A stretch of DNA of 64,000 nt from Hygrocybe punicea (taxonomy: Eukaryota > Basidiomycota > Agaricomycetes > Agaricales > Hygrophoraceae), in NCBI GenBank assembly GCA_963556145.1, contig OY744464.1, positions 4,650,001 to 4,714,000 on the forward strand, written 5' to 3'. Under the pieces are notes generated by a model. That model saw only the letters and a list, made by a program, of their open reading frames with translations. It did not search any database and was not told where the DNA came from. Shown here in pieces: positions 1 to 11,187 of this stretch (position 1 is the first letter of the stretch; each line of letters begins with the position of its first letter). The position numbers and the translations under genes were made by a program.

Positions 1-475
1 ATGGTCGCCTCGCAACCCCCTTCCTACTTTTCCATTTTTATTCTCCTTTGTTTTCTCTCATCGGCTGAGGACTCTCGTCCGAATCTAGGTACAGAAATTT
101 GTAGTATAAAAACGGTGCCCAAGCGCCGTCTCTGAATAAGAAACCAGTTCCCCCGTTTCCTCTCTCTGAGAATTAGTCTCTCAGTAAAATCCATCGCACA
201 CATTGCTCGTCGGATTCCTCGACGCTCTCCCCATCGTTCTACTGCCTTTATCTCTACATCCCTCGTCACCCGACACCCGACCCGCCGTACCCGACATCGT
301 CGGCTTCGTCGGCTTCGACCGGTCTCGATAGATTTCAGTAGTTTACTCGGCGGCTTCTTACCATTTATATCCTATCATTTTACTGAAGCTTGTTAGACTA
401 TTCCTAGTCACTTCTACGCTGACCCCCACAGGCTTAGGATTTCTATTCCGCAGCCACCCCGACCTCACCTTTACA
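1..475 (+). repeat. Gypsy-1 5' LTR (3' portion only)
   Basis: This matches 48503-48968 of the 3' LTR and ends in the same CA. The window begins inside the LTR, so its start (TGTAGAGG in the other copy) is off the left edge. A TATA-like TATAAAAA lies at 105-112 and is the likely transcription signal. Relative to the 3' copy it has an extra 9 bp in a short CGTCGGCTT repeat near 300-320. Confidence 0.9.
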
Positions 476-477
476 TC

Positions 478-495
478 TGGAGCCCACCGCGAGGA
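478..495 (+). other. Primer-binding site of gypsy-1
   Basis: Two bases after the LTR end comes TGGAGCCCACCGCGAGGA. The same 18 bases occur two bases after the gypsy-2 5' LTR (28925-28942). Beginning with TGG (pairing with tRNA CCA) and conservation at this place identify it as the minus-strand primer site. I cannot name the tRNA. Confidence 0.75.
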
Positions 496-829
496 ATAGT
501 CTAGCACCACCATAGCTTCCTCTTCCCGTATCCCTCCCTCTGACCGTCGTCTTCGAGATCTTCCTCGAAGAACTCTTCAACAAGAACTCTCTTTAGCCAC
601 CTTCGACCCGACAATCGACGACGACTTCTTCCAGCTAGTACCCGACCACCTCGCTCGACATAACAATCTCCCACTCATCTCAGGGTCAAACACCCCCCTA
701 TATCTTTCATCCGACAGTCTCGAATCGGTCGATATACCGATTATTACAATAACACCCGACTCATCCGATCTCAGTTCGACACCCGCATCGCCTACGTCCC
801 CGACTTCGACCTCGTTAGAACCCCCGTCT

Positions 830-1909
830 ATGTCTTCGCTCTCGACATCGAAAAATCCGTCATCGTCATCGTCCCTGTCATCGTCTTTGCCTACGCCGTC
901 ATCGTCCCCGTCTTCGTCTTTGCCTACGCCGTCATCGTCCACGTTACCCGACCCGCTCATCATACACCCGACAACCGCTTCATCGACATCTCAGCTCCTT
1001 CCACCCACAATGACTTCGACCTCTGGATCTTCGACCACTCCCCACGTTACCGCTCCCCATGTTACTCCACGACAAATGCCTGCTCGCGGTCACTCCACGG
1101 CCCCGACCTTTGATGGGAACCCGCTCAATTTAAACCGCTTCTTTGAAGAAGTCAAGATACTTGCTGCTGATGCCGCTCTCGACGACGCAGGACGCATCAA
1201 GCATAGTCTGCGCTACACGTCGCTTAGCGACTACGAGCTTTGGGCGAGTTTACCTAGCGCAACCGGCGCCGATTATGCCGCATTCAAAAGGAGCGTACTC
1301 GTGCTATACCCGGGCACGGAAGACGATCACCGGTACACTATGGCGGATCTCGACCGTCTTACGCACACCCAAACCGCTTACGGTATCCGTACCCACGCCG
1401 AACTTGGCGAATATTACCGCGAGTTCATCCGGATCTCAGGGTTTCTTCTAGACAAGGGTCGGATCTCTCCCCGAGAACGCAACATCGCGTACGAGAACGG
1501 CTTCCATGTTGAGCTTAAAAAGGACATCAAAACCTGTCTGCAGTACCAAAAGCCGAACCATTTCCATAGCGACCCTTACGACTTTCAGGACTTCCACAAC
1601 TGCACCCACTTCTTGCTGGCCAGAACCGTGGCCGAACCATCCACCGTCTCTCGTCTATCGTCAACGTCGCCTGCCGCCATCCGGTACTCGACTCCAATAG
1701 AACCTGCCACCCGCTACCCGCCACCCGCTCGCTACGACCCGGTCATTCCTAAAGTGGAACCGGTCAAACCTAACGTATCCGACCTCTTTCGTCTTGTTTC
1801 GCAACAACTCGCCGTCCTCATGCAAGCCCTCACCGAACGTAACAACCCCCCAAAGCCGTGTGCAAATAGGGCCGAGCCAACCACCAGGCTATCGTTGGCA
1901 AAAATATGA
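830..1909 (+). pseudogene. gag: Gypsy-1 gag, N-terminal part
   Basis: The first part is Ser/Thr/Pro-rich low complexity (roughly residues 1-80). The conserved capsid-like core follows, beginning around the sequence RQMPARGH (about 1060) and ending with a DPYDFQDFHN-type block near 1575. It aligns along its length with gypsy-2 gag. The start codon is uncertain because the low-complexity lead-in has no obvious ATG context. Compared with gypsy-2, the stretch holding the CCHC-type zinc knuckle is missing near 1860-1905 and the frame shifts, so this frame stops at 1909 and the rest of gag continues in another frame from about 1906. This is a broken structural protein gene. Confidence 0.8.
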
Positions 1910-3111
1910 AGGATCGCTTTGATGCATGGCACGCACAGAACCCCGGCAACCGCGCTCCCCCTGCCCGCAACCCCACAGAACCATTCCAACGTGACCCGCC
2001 GCCTCATGTCAAAACTAACTTCGTCTCCACCGTCGAAGTACCCACTTACGAACCTGAGGTCACCACTGAGTACGCCGACATCTTTCAGTCCATGACGTCC
2101 GACATCGACGACGACAACGAACAAATCAAGGTTCTGGAAGCCGAAGTGCAGCGGCTTCGTAAACAGGTTAGATTCGACGGCATAGAGATCCCCTCTAAAG
2201 CAAAAGGCAAGTCTAGAGAGACGTATCCCAATCCGCCCGCCACCTCTACATCCGTACCCATCACGAAACCGGCCGAGAAAACGTCTACCAGACCTGTCAA
2301 TGAGCAGCCGATCACCATAGTCCCCCCTTCGAACACGCGGCCGACCGAGCCAACCGCCTTCGTGCCGCGCACTCCCCAGAACCTTCCCGCGTCACACCCC
2401 CAGTACCGCTACCAGGCCCCCATCGAAGATCCCGGTATCGCCAAATCCGTCATCGACCGCGCGCTCGATTCTCAAGTCTGCATTTCGCAACGAGAACTTT
2501 TAGCCATGTCGTCCGACACCCGCCATCACATGAAGGACCTCACCACTTCGAAAAAGGTCACCGCCGAGAGTAACAACGTTGAGGTCTTCCATTTCCACGC
2601 ACCCGAAATCCCTACCCGCGCCTGCCAACATTGTCAGGAAAACGTCCCGCTCGTTGTCGGCCGCGACTCAGTCCCTCTTCGTGCGGTCTACCCGCTCATC
2701 AATGGCAAGTTCGTATTCGAGTGCGTCCTTGACAACAGCTCTATGATCATCGGCATGCGACATGACATCTGGGAAAAACTCGGTTACGGCCTCCAAAATA
2801 TGAAGATGCGGATGCAGTCGGCAAATAAAAGCGACAATGACACCCTCGGCCGGATCGCCAACCTAAAATTCACTTTTGGCGACGTCAATCTTTTCCTCCA
2901 AGTCCAAGTTGTCGACGACGCCCCCTACGAGATCCTCATTGGCCGCCCGTTCTTCACGCTTTCCGAGGCCCTTACGAAGGATTATAAAAACGGAGAACAA
3001 CAAGTCATGATCACGGATCCAAACACCGGCGCAGTCGTCACCTTGCCCACCATCGAGCACAACCAAAAGAACCGACGAGAGCGGTCTGACACCGGAAAGC
3101 CGGATTTTTAG
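1906..3111 (+). pseudogene. Gypsy-1 gag C-terminus with aspartic protease-like domain
   Basis: It continues gag after the frameshift (DRFDAWHAQNPG, matching gypsy-2 DLWHAQNPG) into the retroviral-type protease domain. The catalytic Asp codon is at 2731-2733, followed by Asn-Ser-Ser. Gypsy-2 has Asp-Gly-Gly-Ser there, so the glycine usual in the active-site loop is lost and the protease may be inactive. A conserved ILIGRPFF block follows near 2935, the ILG-type motif of pepsin-fold proteases. It ends in TAG (3109-3111) at the -1 frameshift site leading into pol. Confidence 0.8.
3102..3108 (+). promoter_or_regulatory. Degenerate -1 ribosomal frameshift site, gag to pol
   Basis: The zero-frame codons are CCG GAT TTT TAG, and pol is open in the -1 frame from 3108. 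Gypsy-2 has the canonical heptamer GGGTTTT at the same place. Here one substitution gives GGATTTT, which should slip less well. Confidence 0.55.
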
Positions 3112-5489
3112 AAGTCGAGGACCCGGAGATACCTCTCGGGAAGGACGCACCGGGAGATGAGAAGCCGCCACTCGAAAGCGACCACACCTATACCACGAAC
3201 TATGCTTCCCTTTTGCCGTTTCCCCTAGAAGAGGACTTATGTTTTTCTATCGATTTAGATTTCTCTTCGTCTCAGCCTCAGACTGCCGCCCAGTACATTT
3301 CATTGTTGACTGATGTACAAAATCAGATACGTACTACCGATACCCTTCCTTCGTCTTGTTCCGTCTCCGCTCCCGCGTCACCTATTTCTTCTTCTTCGAA
3401 AACTTGTAACAAAGCCCCTACTGAACACGCTACTTATATCTCGTATACCACCCCCCCTACCAGGGACCTAAAAGGAGTCGTCACCAAGAAAAAGTATAAG
3501 AAGGTAGCCGATCGTATCCGCCCAATTTCTACCACTCTTCCCGATGAATACCGGATAATACGCGAGATCACGGGCGACCCGCTAGCCGACTTACCCACGC
3601 TCCCGACTCACCCGCCCGACTTTACACCCGGCACCCGCTATACCCAGGAACGACACGATGCGATGCCGATGAAGCTGGATGGTTTCCTTTGGCCTGAGGA
3701 AGAGAAACTCGGCCACCATATCATCAAAACGCAAGAAGCCGCTTTCGCCTGGAACGAATCCGAAAAAGGGCAATTCAACACGGACTACTTTTCGCCGATC
3801 CACATTCCCACCATACCGCACGACCCGTGGGTCCATCGCAATATCCCAATCCCACCCAGTATCCTTAATGAAGTCATCGGCATCATCAAAGATAAAATTA
3901 ACACCGGTACCTATGAACCCTCGAATTCGTCATACCGCTCCCGCTGGTTCTGCGTTCTGAAAAAGGATGGGAAGTCCCTTCGAATTGTCCATGATCTACA
4001 GCTGCTTAACGCCGTCACTATCCGCGATCCCGCCGTACCGCCCATGACCGAGCACTTGGCCGAGGCCTTTGGCGGCCACTCTTGCTACGCTTCCTTCGAC
4101 CTCTTCGTCTCTTTCGACCAACGCCTCGTCCACCCCTCGTCTCGGGACTATATGACCTTTCAGTCTCCACTCGGAACGCTTCGACTTACGTGGATCGCTA
4201 TGGGATACACAAATTCCCCGCAGATCCTACACGGTGACTCCACGTACATCCTCCGTGATGAAATCCCTCATCTTGCGGTTCCGTATATGGACGATATTCC
4301 CGTCAAAGGACCTCCAACCCGTTACGAGCAACCTGACGGTACCTACGAGACCATACCCGAGAACCCGGCAATTCGACGTTTCATTTGGGAGCACTTCCAA
4401 GGTGTCAACCGCGTCATCCAGCGTTTCCGCTATGTCGGCGGTACCTTTAACGGCAAGAAACTCGAGTTGTGTCGACCCTCAGTCATTGTTGTTGGCCACC
4501 GATGCACATACGAAGGAAGAGTAGCCGACGACTCCAAAGTACAGAAGATTCGCGATTGGCCACTGCTGACCAACCTTACCGAAGTTCACGCCTTTCTCGG
4601 TATCTGCGGCGTCTTGCGTATTTTTATCAAAGACTTCTCGCTCCACTCCCGACCCCTCGTCCGTCTTACCCGCAAAGGTATACCCTTCGAATTTGGTGAA
4701 GAAGAAGAGACCGCCATCGACTACCTCAAAAATGCCGTCATTTCATCGCCAGCGCTGCGTGCTATCGATTACACGCGTGAATGGGAGGTCATTCTCACCG
4801 TCGATTCATCCGTTCTTGGAGTCGGCTTCATTCTTATGCAAATCCGTGCCGACGGAAAGTGCTATCCGAATCGATTCGGTTCAATATCATGGAACGAGCG
4901 CGAAGCCCGATACTCCCAGTCCAAGCTCGAGCTTTACGGTCTCTTCAGGGCCCTCCGCGCCTACCGGATTTTCATTATCGGCATCCACAACCTCACCGTT
5001 GAAGTCGATGCGAAGTACATAAAAGGGATGCTCAACAACCCCGACATTCAGCCCAATGCTACGATCAACCGATGGATAGCCGGCATGCTCTTATTTGATT
5101 TTAGACTCGTTCACATACCCGCTTCCGCACACGGTGCACCCGACGGACTCTCCAGACGTCCCCGCGCTGCAGAAGACCCCGAGGAGATCAACGACTCCGA
5201 CGATTGGCTCGACCACTCTTACGGTTTCTTTATGGAAGTCGTTAACTACCGACCCGTCCCCACGCCGTCTAAGCCGATTGCCGTATGCAGCCACTGCCGT
5301 GCAACAGCCGACCGACTCCACAAGTTACCCGCCGTCCTCGTCTACACAAATCAGGAAGCTGTTTCTGACATACCGCGATCCGATAAAGCCCACGCGGCCA
5401 ATGCTCGTCTTGCCCTCGTCGAGACCTGGTTACGAGATCTAACCCGACCCGTGAACTTCATGGACGAAGAATACCATCTGTTCTTATGA
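3108..5489 (+). pseudogene. pol: Gypsy-1 reverse transcriptase and RNase H
   Basis: Open from the frameshift site to a TGA at 5487-5489. It carries the RT palm with a LFVSFDQR block near 4105 and the catalytic YMDD at 4284-4295, in a PYMDDIP context typical of this fungal gypsy lineage. RNase H starts around 4775 (VDSSVLGVGF), with the SKLELYGLFRALR block near 4920. It aligns throughout with gypsy-2 pol. The terminating TGA stands where gypsy-2 has Arg in the integrase lead-in, consistent with CGA to TGA. RT copies the RNA into cDNA and RNase H removes the RNA strand. Confidence 0.9.
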
Positions 5490-6741
5490 TACGCCCTTGA
5501 ATTCTTCATCACCGATAACAAGCTTTGGCGCAAAGACCGTCACGGAAAACACAAACTCGTCATACCGCCCGACCGCCGGCTTCAGTTACTCAAAGACGCT
5601 CACGACTCTCTTGGCCACAAAGGTATATTCTCCGTCCGCGCTCGGCTACTTGATCGTTTCTGGTGGCCGCACCTCGACCACGACGTTAAGTGGTACGTCC
5701 AGTCTTGCCATCAGTGCCAAGTACGGCAAATGCGTTATCATCACATTCCGCCCACCGTCGCTACACCGGCCTCGCTATTTCGTAAAGCGTATGTCGACAC
5801 AATGTTTATGCCACGATCCGGCGGCTATCGATACATTGTCCAAGCCCGTTGCTCCCTGTCCGCCTACCCTGAGTTCCGCATGTTACGCCGTGAGACCGGC
5901 TCCACCATCGGCACGTTCTTGTTCGAGGATATCTTATGCTGTTGGGGCACTCTCGAAGAAATTGTTACCGACAACGGCAAGCCATTCGTAGAAGCACTTG
6001 ACTATCTTGCCTCCCGCTACGGTATCCGGCACATCCGCATTTCGCCATATAACTCACAAGCGAACGGACCCGTTGAGCGTCGACATCTTGATGTCCGGGA
6101 GGCCATTATAAAAAGTTGTGACGGAGATGAAAAGAAATGGCATACCGTAACCCACTCCATATTTTGGGCCGAACGGGTCACTACACACAAAAGCCTCGGA
6201 TACTCGTCCTACTACATCGCACACGGAGTAGAACCGCTTTTTCCATTCGATTTTGCTGAAGCTACGTACATGGTTCCGACACAAGATACGATGTCTATGA
6301 CCGACCTCATAGTCATCCGCGCCCAACAACTTCGTAAATGAGAAGCCGACCTCGATCGGGTCAAAGAAAAGCTTACCAAATCTCGGCTCACATCCGCCCA
6401 GCAATTCGAGCAGAAATACGCCAACACGATCAAAGTTTTCGACTTCGAACCCGGTAACCTCGTTCTCGTCTGAAATTCACATATCGAAATGTCTCTCGAT
6501 CATAAAGCTAAGCCGCGGTACTTTGGACCCATGGTTGTCGTCAGGAAAACAGAAGGCGGATCCTACATACTCGCCGAACTCGACGGTGCGGTTTCTAGAT
6601 CCCGATTTGCCGCTTTCCGAGTCGTACCCTACCACGCCTGCTCAAAAATATCGATACCATTGGACGATTTCTTACAATACCCCGATGCCGACGATACCGA
6701 TTCAAACGATCTTGATGATCCGACGTACCCGCCCTCCATAG
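5490..6741 (+). pseudogene. Gypsy-1 integrase, interrupted by stops and by element X
   Basis: The same frame continues after the TGA. It has an HHCC zinc-binding domain (HDSLGH near 5610, CHQC near 5705) and a catalytic core with all three acidic residues: Asp in VDTMFMPRSG near 5795, Asp in VTDNGKPF near 5970, and Glu in GPVERRH near 6075. In-frame TGA codons at 6339-6341 (Trp in gypsy-2) and 6471-6473 (Arg in gypsy-2) kill it. The last codons are cut by element X after 6741. The frame resumes at 45561 and ends in TAA at 45581-45583. No chromodomain is visible. Confidence 0.9.
6735..6741 (+). repeat. Target-site duplication TCCATAG, left of element X
   Basis: The same seven bases stand at 45554-45560, immediately outside the other terminus. 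Deleting X and one copy makes the gypsy-1 pol frame continuous to a stop. This shows the two ends belong to one insertion. Confidence 0.9.
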
Positions 6742-6860
6742 CAGTAGACCCAGTCGTTTTGGTTAACCCAATCGCAGATATAGTTGCAAAAGGTAGGTAC
6801 ACATAGCGCAGTTGCTTGCTGAGGGGGTAGGTTAACCCAAAAGACAGCACTTGCTGGGGA
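6742..6860 (+). repeat. Left terminal inverted repeat of element X
   Basis: The first about 120 bases match the inverse of 45435-45553 with one difference (GAGGGGG against GGGGGGG near 6821). The motif GGTTAACCC occurs twice within it. Confidence 0.9.
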
Positions 6861-8370
6861 AATGTGGTGTGGTAGGTTGACCCAGGTACAGCTCTTGCTG
6901 GTCAAGGCTGGCTGGTTGGGTCAACCTGGTGTCAGCTCTGCCATGGAGTCGGTTAACCCAGGGCAGCTATTCCAGGATGATTGGGTTGACCCAGGCCCAG
7001 CTGTTCAAGCCATGTGGGTTGACCTGGCTGCAGTTATTGTTGCAGCACTGGGTTGACCCCAGTCCAGCTCTTGCTGCAGGCTGGGGTTGACCTAGATGCA
7101 GCTGTTGCTGCAGAACTGGGTTGACTAGGGCCCAGCACTTGCTGGAGGGTGGGGTGACTGGGGTCCAGCGATTGCTGCAGCACTGGGTTGACCTGGCCCC
7201 AGCTCTTGCTGCAGCACCGGGTCAACCAAGGGCCAGTTATTGCTGCAGCATGGGGTTGACCTGGTCCCAGCTCTTGCTGCAGCACAGGGTCAACCTGGGC
7301 CCAGCTATTGCTGCAGCATTGGGTTGACCTGGGCCCAGCTATTGTTGCAGCACTGGGTTGACCCGGGTCCAGCACCTGCTGCAGGGCTTGGGTTGACCAG
7401 GATCAGCTATTGCTGCAGCACCAGGTCGACCTGGGCCCAGGTATTGCTGCAGCATTGGGCTGACCCGGGTCCAGCACCTGCAGGGCTTGGGTTGACCAGG
7501 ATCCAGCTGTTGCTGCACCACCAGGTCGACCTGGGCCCAGCTATTGCTGCCGCATTGGGTTGACCTGGGCCAGATATTGCTGCAGCATTGGGTCGACCTG
7601 GTCCCAGCTCTTGCTGCAGCATTGGGTTGACCTGGCCCCAGCTCTGGCTGCAGAACCGGGTCAACCCAGGGCCAGCTATTGCTGCAGCATTGGGTTGACC
7701 TGGTCCCAGCTCTTTCCGCAGCACTGGGTCGACCTGGGCCCAGCTCTTGCTGCAGCATTGGGTCAACCCAGGTCCAGCTCTTGTTGCAGCATTGGGTCAA
7801 CCCAGGTCCAGCACCTGCTGCAGCACTGGGTTGACCTGGCCCCAGCTCTTGCTGCAGCACCGGGTCAACCCAGGGCCAGTTATTGCTGCAGCATTAGGTG
7901 GACCCAGGTCCAGCACCTGCTGCAGGGCTTGGGTTGACCAGGATCCAGCTATTGCTGCAGCACCAGGTCGACCTGGGCCCAGCTATTGCTGCAACATTGG
8001 GTCGACCTGGGCCAGCTATTGCTGCAGGATTGGGTTGACCTGGCCCCAGCTCTTGCTGCAGCCCCAGGTCGACCTGGGCCCAGCTATTGCCACAGCATTG
8101 GGTTGACCTCAGCCTAGCTATTGCTGCAGCACTGGGTTGACCCAGGTCCAGCACTTGCTGCAGGATAGGTTGCCAGGGGCACAGCTCGTTCTGCACCATT
8201 GGGTTGATCCTGGACCCACTGATGGGGCAGGCTTGGGTTCACAAGGGTCTGGCTATTGCTCCAGCACTGCGTTGCCATGCCCAGCTTTTGCTGCAGAAAT
8301 GGGTTGACCCTGGCCCAGCTCTCCCTGCAGCATTGGGTTGACCAGCGTCCAGCTCTTGCTGCAATGTGGG
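6813..8370 (+). repeat. Subterminal tandem repeats, about 33-34 bp unit, left
   Basis: More than 40 imperfect copies share the core GGGTTGACC, then a GGGCCCAGCT-like part, then ATTGCTGCAGCA. Each unit contains a near-palindromic GGGCCCAGCT and a CTGCAG. The long Gln/Ala/Leu-rich open frames on both strands here result from a unit length near a multiple of three and are not genes. Arrays at transposon ends often bind transposase, and I infer that role here. The right arm has the same array (43770-45480) with different copy numbers. Confidence 0.85.
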
Positions 8371-8815
8371 CTCATGTCGGTCGACAGGCTTGCATCACAT
8401 CCCACTTTGCCTGCGTGTATTTCATGTTCCAAACATTGCCAGAGCCCACACCAGCTCAAGCCAATATTTATTCAGAAACTGCCATATAAAGTAATCAAAA
8501 TTTTTCAACCTGTACATGACATAAATGTACCACGTAATATAATTTGAATGCACTTATTAAAAACACAGGGAATAGCAAAATTAAAATTTTATTATTTTGA
8601 CAATGCACAATCTCTTACTTTTACTATCAGTCAGCCATTACAGGAGCTACTTATCCCCAATGACAATCTATGACAAAATCAGAACTTACCCCACTTGGAA
8701 TATTGTGCTTTTCTATTCAATATTGCTCAATTCTCCATTGGAATCAATATATATAACCTCACTATTACTTAAAATAGACACATAAATTTAATGATTATTT
8801 TATCCAAATACCTAA
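8371..8815. other. AT-rich spacer, no gene seen
   Basis: This is unique AT-rich sequence between the tandem repeats and the low-complexity block, mirrored at 43311-43770. No convincing open frame is present. Confidence 0.6.
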
Positions 8816-10040
8816 TTAAATAGTGAAGGGCAGAAGGCAGGTGAGAGGAAGATAGGTGGGTGTGGAGTGGGAAGACGGTGGGAGTGGGAGTGGGAAGAAG
8901 GTGGGAGTGGGAGTGGAGAAAGGTGGGAATGGGAGAAGGGGATGGGTGTGGGAGAAGGGGGTGGGAGTGGGAGAAGAGGGAAGGTGGAGGCAGGAGGGAA
9001 GGGCAGCAGGGAGAGGGAGAGGGAGATGGAGATGGAGGAGGACTGGGATAGGGAGAGGGAGAGGGAGCAGGGGTGGGATGTACATACCTCTCGCGTTTCC
9101 GTCGTCCTCGTCGTCTTCGTCTGCATCTCCGCCGTCCTCGTCCCGTCGTCCTCATCCCGTCGTCCTCGTCCCGTCGTCCTCGTCTGCGTCTCCGCCGTCC
9201 TCGTCCCCGTCGTCCCCGTCGCTGTCGTACCTGTTCCCGTCGTTCCCGTCCTCGTCGTCATCGTCCTCGTTGTCGTCGTCATCCGCGTCTCCGTCCCCGT
9301 CGTCGTCCTCGTCGTCACCTGGATGGTTGTCGTCGTCCCCCGGATGGTCGTCGTCGTCTCCGTCGTCCTGTCGTCCCGTCGCTATCCTTCTCCGCCCCGA
9401 CGTCCCCTCGCCGGCCGTCTGTGACCTCGTCGACTGTCCTCGTCGTTGCCGTCGTGGTTGTCTCGGCCGTCCGTCCTGGTCGTTGGCGCATCCTCGTACC
9501 CGGCCTCGCGGCATCCTCACGGTGGCCGTTTTCGTCGGCTTCCGTTCTGTTTGCTGGCGCGTTGTGTTCTGCTGTTGGGTGTTCGGAATCGCCTGTTTGG
9601 CGTGGGGTACCTGCAAAAGGTCAACAATTAGCAAAGAATACCAAAAAGTTAAAATCAGAAATTACCTCGGGTGCTCCTCTGCACCCGTCTCCTGTCGTTG
9701 ACGCGTTCTTGTTGAAAACGAGTCGATGTTTGAACTCGCGCGGGAAAGCCAACCGGCAGTTGCCGATTTCCCAAACGGGTTCGAGTTGCCAAACATGGAA
9801 GTGTCGCTGAAGCTTTTGAATCTTCTAGCATGCACAACAATGCATGCATACCCGAAGTGAGATCCTCAAAAGGTGTAAATATGGTATATCTACCCTCACA
9901 CCAAAATTTGTATTTTATTCGGCCCTGCATCAAGAGCTATTCACAATTTATTCCATTCCTCTGCCAGAATTGGACCCTTAATGATCTAACTTTGTCTTAA
10001 AAATCTGAAATTAATCTAAGGAGTACTTGAATGAGTACTC
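8816..10040. repeat. Divergent low-complexity block, left arm
   Basis: 8820-9070 is purine-rich (GGGAGTGGGA-like units). 9090-9430 is a GTCGTC/CCTCGTC-rich minisatellite that reads Asp-rich on the minus strand. 9440-9830 is more complex and may hold a minus-strand exon (residues like TRLGNRQLPVGF near 9765) that resembles one on the right arm. The corresponding right-arm block (41910-43310) has the same order of parts but a quite different sequence. Any coding role is uncertain because all frames of such repeats are open. Confidence 0.5.
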
Positions 10041-10385
10041 TATGACATTATTTTTCACGAAATATTTGAGCATTTGGGCCGAACAACTTAGTCAATATCT
10101 TAAGGTTAAGGGTTAAAGTGCCGCGGCCGGGAACACCTTGATGTTATAACTTGGACACTTGTCCTGTACTGGTGGTCAGTACCGTCAGTCGCAACAGGCA
10201 AGACTCTTGGTCTGCGACACCACGTATTACACCTTGCCTATAAATATGGCCCATTTTTTCCTTTTCTCCTGTTGCGCATTGAGTTCCGTCTGCCGTGCCC
10301 TCAGCATATCCACTGTCCTTTCCAATCTTATTTTTTCCACATATTGTGCCTTCTGCTCGTTCTATTACTTCTCCCAATCACAGAT
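10041..10385 (+). promoter_or_regulatory. Promoter region of the left HECT-like gene
   Basis: Arm identity resumes sharply at about 10041. A TATAAATA box lies at 10239-10246, about 140 bp before the ATG at 10386, and is duplicated exactly in the right arm. The first in-frame ATG of the proline-rich exon after the TATA box is taken as the start. Confidence 0.5.
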
Positions 10386-11187
10386 ATGGATCCTGCTCAG
10401 CTCAACCCCGAGGAAGTTGCCCAACTCCATCTGCTCTTCACTCGCCTTTATCCTGGACAGCTTCCACCAACTGCACAACCGCCTTCTCTTCCCCCACCTG
10501 CACCTCCCCCACCTGCAATTCCTGCACCTGTCCTTCCTCCACCTGCACCTCCACCATTTCCCCAAGCCCAGCCACCCATTTCACATCAGTATCAAAGCCA
10601 ACGTACAATGGGACTTGGCCATCCATCTTCCCAGACGGCTACCCAAGCTTCGGGTCCTTCTCAACCCTTTCTAGGCTTCAACACTCTCGCGCCAAGTATG
10701 GTTGGTCAGGTCAATCAGCAACGGTTGGCATCCTCGGCCGTTTCGCAACCTCGGCAGCCTCGCCTCCCAAGTCGTAGCCGAAGGGGCCCTGCCGTTCACC
10801 CTCCATCCCTCCCTCGTGCAGCGCGTATTGACGACTGTCGAGTGAATGTCATAGATGGCAACAGCAACATGGAGGTGGCAGGTATGCGTGTCAAAGTCAA
10901 GGTCTATCCCCCTCCGGTATGTATCCAATACTCGTCTCATGACAAGCTAATATTAATGCCTCAATTTAGGAGATGTCCAACAACGTTCTCGTGGCCTATA
11001 GATTCTTGCGGGAATCTTTCAATGCTCAACTGCAAGCCTACTGTCTGCTATACACCTACGAATTCTCGCTGTTGACATCAGTAGCAACTCTGATGGAACG
11101 TGTAATCCAAGACATGGAACGATCTCCCTTTTCTTACCAATTCACTCTGGCTCCAAGAGGGACGGTATCATTTTTACATGGGGAGAT

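Noticed and set aside
577..963. Asp/Gly-rich minus-strand frame opposite the start of gypsy-1 gag
   Set aside because: Shadow of the Ser/Pro-coding GTCATCGTC repeats of gag on the other strand.
6862..8199. Long open frames on both strands rich in Gln, Pro, Ala and Leu, mirrored at 43926-45261
   Set aside because: They are translations of the 33-34 bp tandem repeat. All frames are open because the unit lacks stops, and both strands give equally long frames.
6813..8370. CRISPR-like array
   Set aside because: Units are tandem with no unique spacers, no cas genes, and the sequence is eukaryotic.
8816..9810. Ser-, Arg- or Asp-rich frames of 160-280 codons in the GTC/GGGAGT region
   Set aside because: Simple-sequence triplet repeats open in several frames at once. 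No conserved domain and no agreement between arms in any one frame.
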